A stretch of 64,000 nucleotides of DNA from Alkalinema pantanalense (GCF_050753345.1 NZ_JBLZFX010000012.1:1-64000), one strand, 5' to 3'; shown: positions 1 to 9,465, numbered from the stretch's first letter. Translations and numbers: made by a program. Notes: generated by a model from the letters alone, not told the origin.

Positions 1-68
1 TCTCCATAGAGTTGGCAATACTCATCGACAAAGCGAATCGTTGGTCGAGCTTCTCTGGAGGCGGACAT
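1..68 (-). CDS. Transposase, N-terminal fragment (runs off the window)
   Basis: The reverse strand opens an ATG at base 68 and reads MSASREARPTIRFVDEYCQL before leaving the window. This resembles the N-terminus of IS701/IS4-type DDE transposases common in cyanobacteria, which begin with a short basic tail followed by a P-T-x-[RK]-F-[IV]-D-E-Y-C stretch. Only about 22 residues are visible, so neither intactness nor exact family can be judged. Its position suggests a mobile element next to the defence block. Confidence 0.5.
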   Translation of the reverse strand, partial: MSASREARPTIRFVDEYCQLYG

Positions 69-259
69 CAGTTGCTAGGCTCTCTAAACTCTACTCTCTC
101 TATTCTAAATTCCTCTGCTTAGAGTGACTGAAGAGGGATAAACTGACTTGCAAATGAGAACCTGCGTGGCAGCTAGTGTCGAGAGCGTTATGGCTTAGAA
201 AACACATAATCTCCTTTAGCTCGAACGTCATATCATTAAAGTTGAGTGGAAGTCTTGTG

Positions 260-1003
260 ATGGCAGCTTTTCGAAATGATAGTTTAGATCAGTCATCTGA
301 CTTAGATTGGAGTACTCCTAATCTGCAGCTTGAAAAGGTGATATGTACGGATAAGGTTTTCCGGTACTTATCCCAGGAGGAAATTGAGCAGTCTCCAGAA
401 ATTGAGGAGTTTGTTACACTGTTTTTGCACTCCAATCAGTTGCCCCCTGAGCAAGTAGTAAATATCTGTCAGCAGTTGAATTTACTTCAACAAAGATTAC
501 AGCATCATCTGATTGTCTTGTTTGAGGCCCTAGCCCATATTGGTGATTTACAATTTTGGTTACCTATGGAGAATCAAAATAATATCTCTATGGATTTTAT
601 TAGAGATACAAAAGATTTGTGGGAGAAGACAGAACATTTACATGCTGATTGTGAACAATTGATTGAGCTTACGAATCGATATGCTCAATTACAGCCTAAA
701 TTACAGCAGGGTAGGGAGCGAACAGAAGAAACCCTAGAGTTTTTCATTGATAGTATTCGTTATATCAATAAGTATTTAATGGAGCAAGTTCCTAACCTCA
801 TGTTTGGAAGCCGGGAAGATTGGCCACAGAATTCAAGGCGCTTGTATCGCTATATCAACGAACTACATAGTTTTATTAATCGCGTGATAAGACTTTTGCA
901 AGGACACCTACGAGATCGCTTGCCGTCTGATATTGTACATCATTACGACTTAGACAATATCAAGCAACTTGAAGAGCAAAAAGGAATTAATCATGGGAAT
1001 TAG
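260..1003 (+). CDS. Hypothetical helical protein, first gene of the CHAT operon
   Basis: 247 residues from ATG 260, preceded by GGAAG at good spacing; an in-frame GTG at 176 has no such signal and would add a dubious leader. I do not recognise the family. The protein is acidic, rich in Leu, Gln and Glu, and looks almost wholly alpha-helical, with possible coiled coil around residues 130-185 and no membrane segment. Its 3' end overlaps the pentapeptide gene by 11 bases, indicating translational coupling. The operon context (sigma-like, DUF1822 and TPR-CHAT proteins downstream) suggests an adaptor or sensor role, which is inference. Confidence 0.7.
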   Translation: MAAFRNDSLDQSSDLDWSTPNLQLEKVICTDKVFRYLSQEEIEQSPEIEEFVTLFLHSNQLPPEQVVNICQQLNLLQQRLQHHLIVLFEALAHIGDLQFWLPMENQNNISMDFIRDTKDLWEKTEHLHADCEQLIELTNRYAQLQPKLQQGRERTEETLEFFIDSIRYINKYLMEQVPNLMFGSREDWPQNSRRLYRYINELHSFINRVIRLLQGHLRDRLPSDIVHHYDLDNIKQLEEQKGINHGN

Positions 1004-1622
1004 GCAAAAACTTCGCACATGGCTATTGAATAATGGGCAGGAGCATGGATTAAGAGAAATAGTCCAGCCAGTTCCTAAAAAGGAACTAACAGTGATTGAC
1101 AATGCTCAGTTTCATCACTTGTATAAAAAAGGGGAAACTGATTTTCGGGATTGTCGTTTTGAGGGAGTTGATTTTTCAGGCGTGACTCTACGCAACCTTG
1201 ATTGTCGAGGATCTTGTTTTCAAGCAGTCAAAGATCTGCACCGTCATAGTGTGAATTTAGCTGGGGCTGATCTGTCTGGAGCTAACTTCAGTAGAATGAA
1301 TTTAAGTGGACTCGATTTTAGTAGAAGCGTACTTTGTAATGCTATTTTTGTGGGTACAAACCTGAGTCGAGCTTGTTTTTACGAAGCGCAGCTAGATGGT
1401 GTAGATTTCACAAAAGCTGATTTGTATTGGGCCGATCTTGCAGGAACCCAAATACGCAACGCAATTTTAAATGATGCAAATTTCGAGTGTGTTGACTTGT
1501 ATGGAGCTAATCTTGACGCTAGTGTAACAGGGTGTAACTTTACTGGAGCCAGATTACCCTATGGGATCAGCTTTAAAAAGCCTGAAGTGGCGCAGAAAAT
1601 GAGGATTTTTGGGGAATACTGA
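993..1622 (+). CDS. Pentapeptide-repeat protein
   Basis: 209 residues from ATG 993, chosen because AAGGA lies 7 bases upstream; an in-frame TTG at 969 is less likely. Residues about 55-195 form repeated A(D/N)LXX-type pentapeptides such as ADLSG, ANFSR, MNLSG and LDFSR, predicting a right-handed quadrilateral beta-helix. No signal peptide or enzyme domain is visible. Such proteins are abundant in cyanobacteria and usually act as protein-interaction scaffolds. It overlaps the preceding gene and is followed 38 bases later by the sigma-like gene, so all are probably co-transcribed. Confidence 0.85.
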   Translation: MGIRQKLRTWLLNNGQEHGLREIVQPVPKKELTVIDNAQFHHLYKKGETDFRDCRFEGVDFSGVTLRNLDCRGSCFQAVKDLHRHSVNLAGADLSGANFSRMNLSGLDFSRSVLCNAIFVGTNLSRACFYEAQLDGVDFTKADLYWADLAGTQIRNAILNDANFECVDLYGANLDASVTGCNFTGARLPYGISFKKPEVAQKMRIFGEY

Positions 1623-1660
1623 GAATATTGTAGGTTTCAGCGAAGTGGTTGAGGTGTGAT

Positions 1661-2380
1661 ATGACTCAAGGTAATTACCTTCCAAAATTACCAGAGGATG
1701 ACAACTGGAAGGATTGGCTTGCTAGCTCTATTAAGTATATCTGTCATAGACAGTTGAAAGATCGTACTCGTTATATTAATCAACTGATCACCGGCTTATA
1801 CAAGAGCAAAGTCTGCTTCGCTTTCAGAACCAAGTTCTCTACCTTATCGCAGCATGATTACACAGATGCCCTTCATGCTGCGTTGCTAGATCTGAGGAAT
1901 AATCTATGCGAGTCTATCTCAAAAGATGAAGGACGGCAGAGGAAGTCCTACCTAGACTGTGGAGTTGGGGCCTTGCCCTATTTTTTGACGGTTTTACGAA
2001 GTAGATTGATCGATATTACAAGGGCGGAACAAGCGATCGCTAGGAAAGAGGCTGCAGGAAGAGATCCCTCTGATCTATCGTCAGGTGCGGAGGAAACACC
2101 GGCAACGAAGAGCTTGCTGGAAACCTACAGGGAGCTCTTGCACAAGGATACCGATGGAGAACTAGCTAAAACATCAAGTCGTAAGTATCCTCAAATGACG
2201 GCTCAAGCTGTCTTGCTTTTGCGGGCGGAAGGTATGAGCTTCAAAAAAATTTCTAAGCAGCTGCAAGTGCCTTATGATCGCCTAGTCAATAAGCGTGATG
2301 GATTTTTCCCGACTAAATGTCATCCTCTGCAGGAGAAATATGCTGAACTGGCAATGAAAATGATTGATAACGATGAATAA
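1661..2380 (+). CDS. Sigma-70-like HTH protein associated with DUF1822/CHAT genes
   Basis: 239 residues from ATG 1661, with GAGGTG just upstream. Residues about 100-125 (LPYFLTVLRSRLIDITRAEQ) resemble sigma region 2. A C-terminal segment around residues 180-215 (TAQAVLLLRAEGMSFKKISK then LQVPYDRLVNKR) resembles a region-4 helix-turn-helix. The middle is polar and low in complexity. In cyanobacteria, sigma-like proteins of this kind are often found beside DUF1822 and CHAT genes. Whether it acts as a true sigma factor or as a substrate or partner of the downstream protease is unknown. Confidence 0.65.
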   Translation: MTQGNYLPKLPEDDNWKDWLASSIKYICHRQLKDRTRYINQLITGLYKSKVCFAFRTKFSTLSQHDYTDALHAALLDLRNNLCESISKDEGRQRKSYLDCGVGALPYFLTVLRSRLIDITRAEQAIARKEAAGRDPSDLSSGAEETPATKSLLETYRELLHKDTDGELAKTSSRKYPQMTAQAVLLLRAEGMSFKKISKQLQVPYDRLVNKRDGFFPTKCHPLQEKYAELAMKMIDNDE

Positions 2381-2412
2381 CTGACGTAATCATGTTGAAT
2401 TGAGGTAACCCT

Positions 2413-3261
2413 ATGGCTACGAACTCAGACTATTCAGAAGAGTGGCTGCCAACGGCAGAAGAATTAGCTGAAATTGTTGTTCCTAATGAGCCAAGTGATA
2501 TTGAAAATGCAGTTCCAATTCCGATCGCGAGTCAGGCACGGCATTTAGCGAATACTTATTCAGCGGAGCAGCCTAACTCTGAGAAAGCGCAACAAGTTCG
2601 GAGAAATACATTAGCAGTTTTAGTATTACGGAGTTATCTTGCGTTTCATGGGTATGTGGTTGATTTAGAGGCAAGTGAATGCTGGAATCCGATTTTACGT
2701 CAGTTGGGGGATGTAGCAGATCTTATGGTTTCTGAGCTAGGTCGTTTGGAGTGTCGAGTTTTTGAAGTAGGTGCAGAATTTTGCCCGTTGCCGGAAGAAG
2801 CGCAGTTAGATCGCATTGGATATGTGGCGATCGAGCTGTGTGCGGATGATTGCTGGGGATGGGTGCTGGGATATCTGCCAGAGCCGGATCATGGTGAGAT
2901 GATACCTGCTTTGCAGAGATCGCAATTAGTGCCGATTGAGCAGTTAAATGAGCAATTGGAGCGGCTGGGGCGGTTGAATCAGGTTATGCCTGTTGTGTTT
3001 CGAGAGCAAGGGCTGGAGGAGCCTTGGCCTGAGGAGGATCGATTGGCTGTTGTGGCACTACTAGAACGGATTTATCGAACGAAGGGTACTTTGAAACGAG
3101 TATGGGCTGCGGAGTCTGCGATTCAGGAAGAGTGGAGGGCTGAGGATGTGAGCACATCTGATTCTGAATTGGTGACGGGAAATCTACGATCTCTGAATGA
3201 GGATAGTAGGGCGAAATTACGTAGAGTGTTAACAGAAATATATAAGCAGTTAGCTGAATAA
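2413..3261 (+). CDS. DUF1822 family protein
   Basis: 282 residues, preceded by GAGGT. Residues about 60-170 carry the pattern I associate with DUF1822: a helix ending in LAVLVLRSYLAFHGYVVDLE, then ASECWNP, DVADLMV, LGRLECR and a DRIGYVAIEL strand, closing with a Trp-rich LGYLPE segment. The family has no known biochemical function but is common beside CHAT proteins in cyanobacteria. The C-terminus (about 200-282) is acidic and helical. It sits 32 bases after the sigma-like gene and 57 bases before the TPR-CHAT gene on the same strand. Confidence 0.8.
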   Translation: MATNSDYSEEWLPTAEELAEIVVPNEPSDIENAVPIPIASQARHLANTYSAEQPNSEKAQQVRRNTLAVLVLRSYLAFHGYVVDLEASECWNPILRQLGDVADLMVSELGRLECRVFEVGAEFCPLPEEAQLDRIGYVAIELCADDCWGWVLGYLPEPDHGEMIPALQRSQLVPIEQLNEQLERLGRLNQVMPVVFREQGLEEPWPEEDRLAVVALLERIYRTKGTLKRVWAAESAIQEEWRAEDVSTSDSELVTGNLRSLNEDSRAKLRRVLTEIYKQLAE

Positions 3262-3318
3262 TCTGTGTGTGAGTGGCTGAATACTTTTTAGCTGGATCTG
3301 GCAAAGGTAGGTTTTTGA

Positions 3319-6300
3319 ATGGAAGATTGGATTACGAGTTACCAGGAGCAACTTAAGATTTACACTCGCTCTACTTTTCCGTTGCAGTGGGCCAAGCTTC
3401 AAAAGGATTTGGGAGATGGTTACCAGAAGCAAACTTTTGGAGATCGCAGCACGAATCTAGAAATGGCGATTATAGCCTATCAACAGGCTTTGGGTGTTTA
3501 TAGCCAGGAGAAAAATCCTGAAGAATTTGCAGAGGCAGCATTTCAGTTGGGAAATGTCTATCGCGATCGCGGGGTGGGTAATCGATCTGATAACCTAAAG
3601 TTAGCAGATGCATCCTACCAGCAAGCATTGGCAGTTTTCACCTATGAAGCATTTCCTGATAAGTGGGCACTGGTTCAGATTAATTTGGGTTGTGCTTACC
3701 AACGTTTATCTTCCAAGACTTTAGATGATCTGGAAGTAGCGATTTCAGCCTATCAAAAAGCCTTACGGGTCTTCACACCGGAAAAAGATCCAGTCAATTG
3801 GGGCTGGACAATGTTTGCTCTTGGCTCGGTCTGCCGCGATCGCCCCTCTGAAGATCTACAGGAGAATTATGAGATTGCGATCGGTTATTTCAATCGAGCC
3901 CTAGAGGTCTATAACGTATCAACAGATCCAATTAATTGGGCGGGTACCCAGATTTGTTTGGGCAATTTGTATCGCAGCCGTTTAGCAGGCGATCGATCTG
4001 AGAATTTAGAGCAGGCGATCGCGATTTTCAATCATGTTTTCGATGTTTACACCAAGGAGCAGTATCCAGAAGGGTGGGCACTGGTTCAGCACAATCTAGG
4101 CTGTGTTTACTTTGATCGAATTGTGGGCGATCGGGCAGACAATATGGAGCAGGCGATTGCTTGCTACAATAGAGCGCTTGAAGTGAGAAGTCGTGAGAAC
4201 CAACCCTTTGATTGGGCAAGTACGTTGAGCAATCTAGGAGCTGCTTATCGTAATCGACTCATTGGCAATCAACAAGAGAATACTGAGGTTGCAATCCGGC
4301 TATATTATCAGGCATTGGAGGTACGAACCTATGAAGCTTGTCCACAAGACTGGGCATTGACGCAACAGAATTTGGGTAATGCCTATAAAAACCGTTTTGC
4401 AGGTAGCAGCCGGGAAAATCTGGAGCAGGCAATTAAGTGTTATGAGTCAGCAGCTAGGGTTATTGGGTATGGTAAATTTTATGAGCAGTGGGCTAGTGCT
4501 CAGGAATCCTTAGGGCTATGGTTTCATGATGCTACAGAGGGCGATTGTGCAGAGAATCTAGAACGGGCTATTGAAGCCTATACTCAAGCGCTTTCATTCT
4601 ATACAGAAGCAAATTATTCAGAGACGTGGGCAAGGCTGCAATATAATTTGGGATTAGCTTACCAAAATCGAATTGAGGGAGATAAGGCTGAAAATCTAGA
4701 ATTATCCATTTTTCACTATCAGCAGTCTTTAGAGGTTAGAACCCGTGAGACTAATCCAGAAAAGTGGGCAGCTACCATTTCCAATTTGGGATTGTCTTAT
4801 AGTGAACGCATTGAGGGCGATCGTGCAGAGAATCTGGAAATGGCGATCGAATGTTATCTCCAAGCACTAGAAGTACAAACTCGTGAAACTTTTCCTACGG
4901 ATTGGGCTTGGTTACAGGCTTCTCTTGGATATGCTTATCGAAATCGAATTGAGGGAGATAGGGCTAAAAATCTAGAATTATCCATCTTTCATTATCAGCA
5001 GTCTTTAGAGGTTAGAACCCGTGAGACTGATCCAGAAAAGTGGGCAGATACTATTTCCAGTTTAGGATTCTCTTATAGTGAACGCATTGAGGGCGATCGT
5101 GCAGAGAATCTGGAAATGGCGATCGAATGTTATCTCCAAGCACTAGAAGTACAAACTCGTGAAACTTTTCCTACGGATTGGGCTTGGTTACAGGCTTCTC
5201 TTGGATATGCTTATCGAAATCGAATTGAGGGAGATAAGGCTGAAAATCTAGAATTATCCATTTTTCATTATCAGCAGTCTTTAGAGATTAGAACCCGTGA
5301 GACTGATCCAGAAAAATGGGCGGATATTCTAGCTACTTTGGGTGATTTGTATAAACACCAAATTGAGGACGATGAGGCTGCAAATTTAGAACGAGCACTT
5401 GAATGTTATCTCCAAGCACTAGAAGTAAAAACATACGAAGTTTTCCCTGTAGAGTGGGCTTCCCTACATGCTGCTCTTGGATCTACTTACGGATCTCGTC
5501 TTCAAGGTGACAAGGCTGAAAATCTGGAATCATCCATTTTCCATTATCAACAGTCTTTGCAAATCAGGACTTGTGATGCTGACCCTGAAGGATGGGCAGA
5601 TACTATATTTTATTTAGGAACATCTTATAGTCAACGAATCTTAGGTGACCGTGCTGAAAATCTGGAACAGGCAATCGAGTGTTGTCTACAAGCGTTGTCA
5701 GTGAGAACTCGCGAAGCCTTCCCCAGAGAATGGGCCTGGTTACATTCTGCTCTTGGATATCTTTATAGGAAGCGCCTTAACAATGAGAAAGCTCAAAATT
5801 TAGAATGGTCTATTTTTCACTATCAGCAGTCTTTAGAAATTAGAACCCGTGAGACTGATCCAGAAAAGTGGGCAGATACCCTTTCCAGTTTAGGATTCTC
5901 TTATAGTGAACGCATTGAGGGTGATCGAATCGAAAACTTAGAGTGTGAGATCCAGTGCTATCTCCAGGCATTAGAAAAATTTGACTCTACTCAATTTTCG
6001 CAATTTTGGGGGAGCCTGATACTAAATCTGGGTGCGAGCTATGCAAATCTCTACTTGGCTGATAACCAAAGGCTGGAAATGCTAGAGGAGGCTATAAAGT
6101 GGTCACAATACAGTTTGCAATTTTTTGATTTTCATGATTTTCCGATGGAATGGGCTGGAGCTCAGCTTAATTTAGCAACAGCAAGTATTTACTATTCCAA
6201 GCACAGGAATGCTAAAGATAATATTGAACTAGCTATTCAGTGTTTTGAGAATGTACTTCGAGTTTATGAGTCTTGCACAGAATCTTGGGCTTGTGTTCAA

Positions 6301-8805
6301 CTGAACTTGGGTGTAGCTTATGGAGATCGCATTTTTGGGGATCGAGCTAATAATATTGAACTAGCTATTCAGTGTTTTGAGAATGTACTTCGAGTTTATG
6401 AGTCTTGCACAGAATCTTGGGCTTGTGTTCAACTGAACTTGGGTGTAGCTTATGGAGATCGCATTTTTGGGGATCGAGCTAATAATATTGAACTAGCTAT
6501 TCAGTATTTTGAGAATGCACTTCAAGTCTTCACTAAAGAGCTTTTTCCTAGACAATGGGCACTAATTCAACAAAATCTATGTGCGACTTATACTGACGGA
6601 ATTACTGCTACAGTTGGTAGAAAGAACTTTGAGTTAGCCATTCAATCTGGTCAATTAGCATTAAAAGGACATGAATTTTCTTCAACTTCATGGGCACGTA
6701 CACTACGTAACTTGGCAAATGCATATGTTTTGAACAATGAAACAATAAGATCAACTCAACATACTAACCTTATTGTTTCTTACTGCTATCAGGCTCTAGA
6801 TGTATTCAATTATAGTATTTACCCAGAACAGTGGTCTGCAACCCAAAATACCTTAGGTCTGATTCATAGCCAAAACATAGTTAGTATTCATGATGATAAT
6901 TGGAAAAAAGCATTATCATGCTTTCAAGCAGCTTTGACAATCAATACCCCATCAAGCCATCCTCTTCATTGCCGTATCTCAGGTGGAAATATGGGGGATA
7001 TGGCTCTTCGCTTTGATTCTTGGAGTCTGGCTATCCAAGGATATCATTTAGCCATCGAAGCCACGGAGCAGCTTCGTAATTGGGGGATTACTGTCACGCG
7101 TCGTCAAGCAATCATTGAAGAATCATTTTCGATTTATGAAAAGATGATTCACGCTTGCATTCAGAACAATCAACTAGATCTCGCCCTCCAAACCCTAGAA
7201 CGCACTCGCTCCAAGCGTCTCACCGACCTCATGGGCGCGCCCGATCTCTACCGAGACGGCAACATTCCTGAAATTGTCCAAACTCTACTCAAAGCTCTAG
7301 AAGAAACCCAACAAGAACTTAACCATCTCTACCATCAACAGAATGAAAACGAAGGGCGGACTTTCCTGCGAGATATTGTCCCCATCTCACTATCCCCCGA
7401 AAATCGCCAACAAAGAATCCAAGAACTAGAACTCCAAAAACGCACCATACTCGACGAACTAACCCGCCACGATGCCGTCTCCGCTGGCCTCCAACAAGTC
7501 CAACCCCTCCAAATCAGTACCCTCCAAACCAAACTCCTCACCACCCCCACCACCGCCCTCCTCAGCCTCTACACCACCGCTACTGATACCCACATCTTCA
7601 TTCTTCGGCAGACCACCGTCGAACACTTCACCTGCCCTGGTCAAGGTCGAGATACCCTGCAAGCATGGTTGCTAGAAACCTGGATACAACCCTACGCCCA
7701 AGGCAAACTCCAGCGCTCCACTTGGCGCGAACAAATCCCTATCAAACTCCAACAACTCTCCCAAAAACTCGAACTCGATCGTCTCATAGCCCAACACCTC
7801 ACCGACGTAACTGAACTTATCCTCATTCCCCATCTCTACCTTCACCTCATCCCCTTCACCGCCCTCCCCATCCACAACCAAACCCAGCTACTCGGCGATC
7901 GCTTCATTATTCGCTATGCCCCAAGCTGCCAAATCCTGCAATATTGCCACGATCGCGACCCACTCCCCCCCCAGCCACACTACGGCACCGTTGAAAATGC
8001 CACCGACGACCTACCCTGTGCCACCCTCGAAGGGAACTGGATCGCCCAACTTTTCAACGTTCCTAGCGATCGTCGGCTACGCGGCTCGCAACGAGCAACC
8101 CTCAACCAATATCGCCAACTGCTTGAACAAACTCAATCGATCGTCTCCTCCCACCACGCTACTTCCCGCCTCGATAATCCCCTCGAATCCGCCCTCATCC
8201 TAGGCAATCACCAACGCCTCACCCTAGGTCAACTCCTTTCCCCAGGCTGGCGATTTCCTCATCTCAATGATCTTTTTCTTTCCTGCTGCGAAACTGGAAT
8301 GACCCTGCCCGAAAACTTAGCAGAAGAGATTCTCACCTTAGGGACAGGTTTCCTCTGTGCAGGCGCTCGTAGCGTCATCACCTCCCAATGGGCTGTCGAT
8401 GACCTAGCCACTGCCCTCCTGTCCCGGTTCTACCATGAATATCGTCTTCCCACCAGCGATCGCCCAGCCTACAATCGCCCCCTCGCTTTGCAAAAAGCCC
8501 AACAAAAGCTTCGCACCCTTTCAGGCCAAGAATTTTCAGATCTTTATCAGCAAGAGATTGCAGCTTTTATCCAAGACGAGTGCGATCGTCTTGAGCAGGA
8601 ATGCCAAATAATTGAGACTCACTATGAGCAAATCCCATCCAACTCCGAAGTCGCAGAACAGCTACAAACTCAGTACAACAACTATGCACTCTTAATCCAA
8701 AAGTTAGATGAGATCAAGCAATCTATTCCCTATCGAACTCAGCTAACCTTTCCGTTCCAGGAACCTTTCTACTGGGCAGGCTTCAAATGCGAAGGACTAC
8801 CCTAG
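3319..8805 (+). CDS. TPR-repeat CHAT-domain protease
   Basis: 1,828 residues. Residues about 1-1270 are some 26 to 28 TPR-like repeats of the kinesin-light-chain kind; the unit is roughly NLExAIxxYxQALEVxT followed by PxxWAxxxxNLGxAY and GDRAEN. Residues about 1270-1450 form a helical linker. Residues about 1450-1828 are a caspase-like CHAT domain. The probable catalytic pair is visible: His1613 in SSHHATS and Cys1657 in LSCCETG. No signal peptide or membrane segment is seen, so it is probably cytosolic. TPR-CHAT proteases of the Craspase type are known to be activated by partners and to cleave cellular proteins. The partners and substrate here are unknown; the upstream sigma-like, pentapeptide and DUF1822 proteins are candidates. 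The repeat region contains very recent internal duplications, and base usage becomes C-rich at about 7,180. Confidence 0.9.
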   Translation: MEDWITSYQEQLKIYTRSTFPLQWAKLQKDLGDGYQKQTFGDRSTNLEMAIIAYQQALGVYSQEKNPEEFAEAAFQLGNVYRDRGVGNRSDNLKLADASYQQALAVFTYEAFPDKWALVQINLGCAYQRLSSKTLDDLEVAISAYQKALRVFTPEKDPVNWGWTMFALGSVCRDRPSEDLQENYEIAIGYFNRALEVYNVSTDPINWAGTQICLGNLYRSRLAGDRSENLEQAIAIFNHVFDVYTKEQYPEGWALVQHNLGCVYFDRIVGDRADNMEQAIACYNRALEVRSRENQPFDWASTLSNLGAAYRNRLIGNQQENTEVAIRLYYQALEVRTYEACPQDWALTQQNLGNAYKNRFAGSSRENLEQAIKCYESAARVIGYGKFYEQWASAQESLGLWFHDATEGDCAENLERAIEAYTQALSFYTEANYSETWARLQYNLGLAYQNRIEGDKAENLELSIFHYQQSLEVRTRETNPEKWAATISNLGLSYSERIEGDRAENLEMAIECYLQALEVQTRETFPTDWAWLQASLGYAYRNRIEGDRAKNLELSIFHYQQSLEVRTRETDPEKWADTISSLGFSYSERIEGDRAENLEMAIECYLQALEVQTRETFPTDWAWLQASLGYAYRNRIEGDKAENLELSIFHYQQSLEIRTRETDPEKWADILATLGDLYKHQIEDDEAANLERALECYLQALEVKTYEVFPVEWASLHAALGSTYGSRLQGDKAENLESSIFHYQQSLQIRTCDADPEGWADTIFYLGTSYSQRILGDRAENLEQAIECCLQALSVRTREAFPREWAWLHSALGYLYRKRLNNEKAQNLEWSIFHYQQSLEIRTRETDPEKWADTLSSLGFSYSERIEGDRIENLECEIQCYLQALEKFDSTQFSQFWGSLILNLGASYANLYLADNQRLEMLEEAIKWSQYSLQFFDFHDFPMEWAGAQLNLATASIYYSKHRNAKDNIELAIQCFENVLRVYESCTESWACVQLNLGVAYGDRIFGDRANNIELAIQCFENVLRVYESCTESWACVQLNLGVAYGDRIFGDRANNIELAIQYFENALQVFTKELFPRQWALIQQNLCATYTDGITATVGRKNFELAIQSGQLALKGHEFSSTSWARTLRNLANAYVLNNETIRSTQHTNLIVSYCYQALDVFNYSIYPEQWSATQNTLGLIHSQNIVSIHDDNWKKALSCFQAALTINTPSSHPLHCRISGGNMGDMALRFDSWSLAIQGYHLAIEATEQLRNWGITVTRRQAIIEESFSIYEKMIHACIQNNQLDLALQTLERTRSKRLTDLMGAPDLYRDGNIPEIVQTLLKALEETQQELNHLYHQQNENEGRTFLRDIVPISLSPENRQQRIQELELQKRTILDELTRHDAVSAGLQQVQPLQISTLQTKLLTTPTTALLSLYTTATDTHIFILRQTTVEHFTCPGQGRDTLQAWLLETWIQPYAQGKLQRSTWREQIPIKLQQLSQKLELDRLIAQHLTDVTELILIPHLYLHLIPFTALPIHNQTQLLGDRFIIRYAPSCQILQYCHDRDPLPPQPHYGTVENATDDLPCATLEGNWIAQLFNVPSDRRLRGSQRATLNQYRQLLEQTQSIVSSHHATSRLDNPLESALILGNHQRLTLGQLLSPGWRFPHLNDLFLSCCETGMTLPENLAEEILTLGTGFLCAGARSVITSQWAVDDLATALLSRFYHEYRLPTSDRPAYNRPLALQKAQQKLRTLSGQEFSDLYQQEIAAFIQDECDRLEQECQIIETHYEQIPSNSEVAEQLQTQYNNYALLIQKLDEIKQSIPYRTQLTFPFQEPFYWAGFKCEGLP
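4828..5260 (+). repeat. 276-bp near-identical tandem repeat inside the TPR-CHAT gene
   Basis: The block starting near 4,831 recurs at 5,107, a period of 276 bp (92 residues, two TPR units). The stretch encoding MAIECYLQALEVQTRETFPT and the following residues matches almost base for base. The frame is kept. This indicates recent duplication or gene conversion within the repeat array. Confidence 0.85.
6221..6482 (+). repeat. Exact 132-bp tandem duplication inside the TPR-CHAT gene
   Basis: The sequence starting at 6,221 (atattgaactagctattcag) recurs at 6,353. The two 132-bp copies look identical; a third, partial copy diverges after about 20 bases (cagtatttt instead of cagtgtttt). Each copy encodes one 44-residue TPR unit ending in GVAYGDRIFGDRANN. 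Identity at silent positions implies a very recent event. Confidence 0.85.
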
Positions 8806-8895
8806 AAACACATAACACTCCCAAGCCGCTCCGTTAAGAAAGCAGAACCGATTAGATAGGTTCTAAAAGCTGTACTTACATATCAGGAGCTATTT

Positions 8896-9318
8896 ATGCC
8901 TTGGAGTCAATACTACGAATGCCCCTTTAACGACAAAGGGGAGATTGATATGCGTCCCGTTGAGCACCATGCCCCTAACCGCAAGGGCATCTACGTCATT
9001 GCCACTAAAAACGGACGAACCTACAATCCGCAGTACATCGGTCGCTCTGGTAGCAGCATCTGGAAACGCTTGAAAGCCCACTTCTCTGGCAAAGGCAATC
9101 GAGTTGTTGCTTCCCTGCTGCAAGCAAAACGTAACGGTAACTACGGTGGCATTTTACCTAATGCTCTGTACTTCGCCTTTCTAGAAACCGATGAGCACAA
9201 GCTAATCGAAGCCGCTTACATTGATGCCAACGATCGACCCATTTGTAATCTCATTCGTGCTCGCTTGCCAGAAGGTCTACGAGAAGATGCTGTCTTGCAT
9301 TCTGAACTAGAAGATTAA
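8896..9318 (+). CDS. GIY-YIG nuclease-like protein
   Basis: 140 residues, preceded by AGGAG. GIY is at residues 31-33 and YIG at 47-49; Arg58 in WKRLK, Glu105 in LIEAAYID and Asn118 in ICNLI fit the family's conserved catalytic positions. The protein is a lone GIY-YIG domain of about usual minimal length, without a recognisable DNA-binding extension. It follows the CHAT gene by 90 bases on the same strand and precedes a membrane protein. In this neighbourhood a defence nuclease is plausible, but single-domain GIY-YIG proteins also occur in repair and homing. Confidence 0.75.
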   Translation: MPWSQYYECPFNDKGEIDMRPVEHHAPNRKGIYVIATKNGRTYNPQYIGRSGSSIWKRLKAHFSGKGNRVVASLLQAKRNGNYGGILPNALYFAFLETDEHKLIEAAYIDANDRPICNLIRARLPEGLREDAVLHSELED

Positions 9319-9337
9319 GCTGAACTCTCCAAATCAC

Positions 9338-9389
9338 GATCGCTGTTCTCATAACTAATATTTTTAGGAGGGAGCAGCGATCTATTTTA
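9338..9389 (+). terminator. Stem-loop after the GIY-YIG gene
   Basis: GATCGCTG (9338-9345) pairs with CAGCGATC (9375-9382), partly extended by TC/GA pairs, and is followed by TATTTTAT. It lies 20 bases beyond the GIY-YIG stop, consistent with a weak intrinsic terminator. Confidence 0.4.
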
Positions 9390-9465
9390 TGCCTGTAGAT
9401 GAACCATAACTTCATTCAGAACAGTATGAATAATACCGTTCTATATCAAATTAGGAGATTCCTGA

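Noticed and set aside
4600..6500. Regular repeats that could be taken for a CRISPR array
   Set aside because: The repeats are in frame, 132-276 bp long and encode TPR units; there are no spacers or cas genes.
7335..8203. Several 60-100 residue frames opposite or overlapping the CHAT domain, including Pro/Ser-rich ones
   Set aside because: They follow from the C-rich codon usage of the CHAT part, lack ribosome-binding sites and known domains, and overlap a clear gene.
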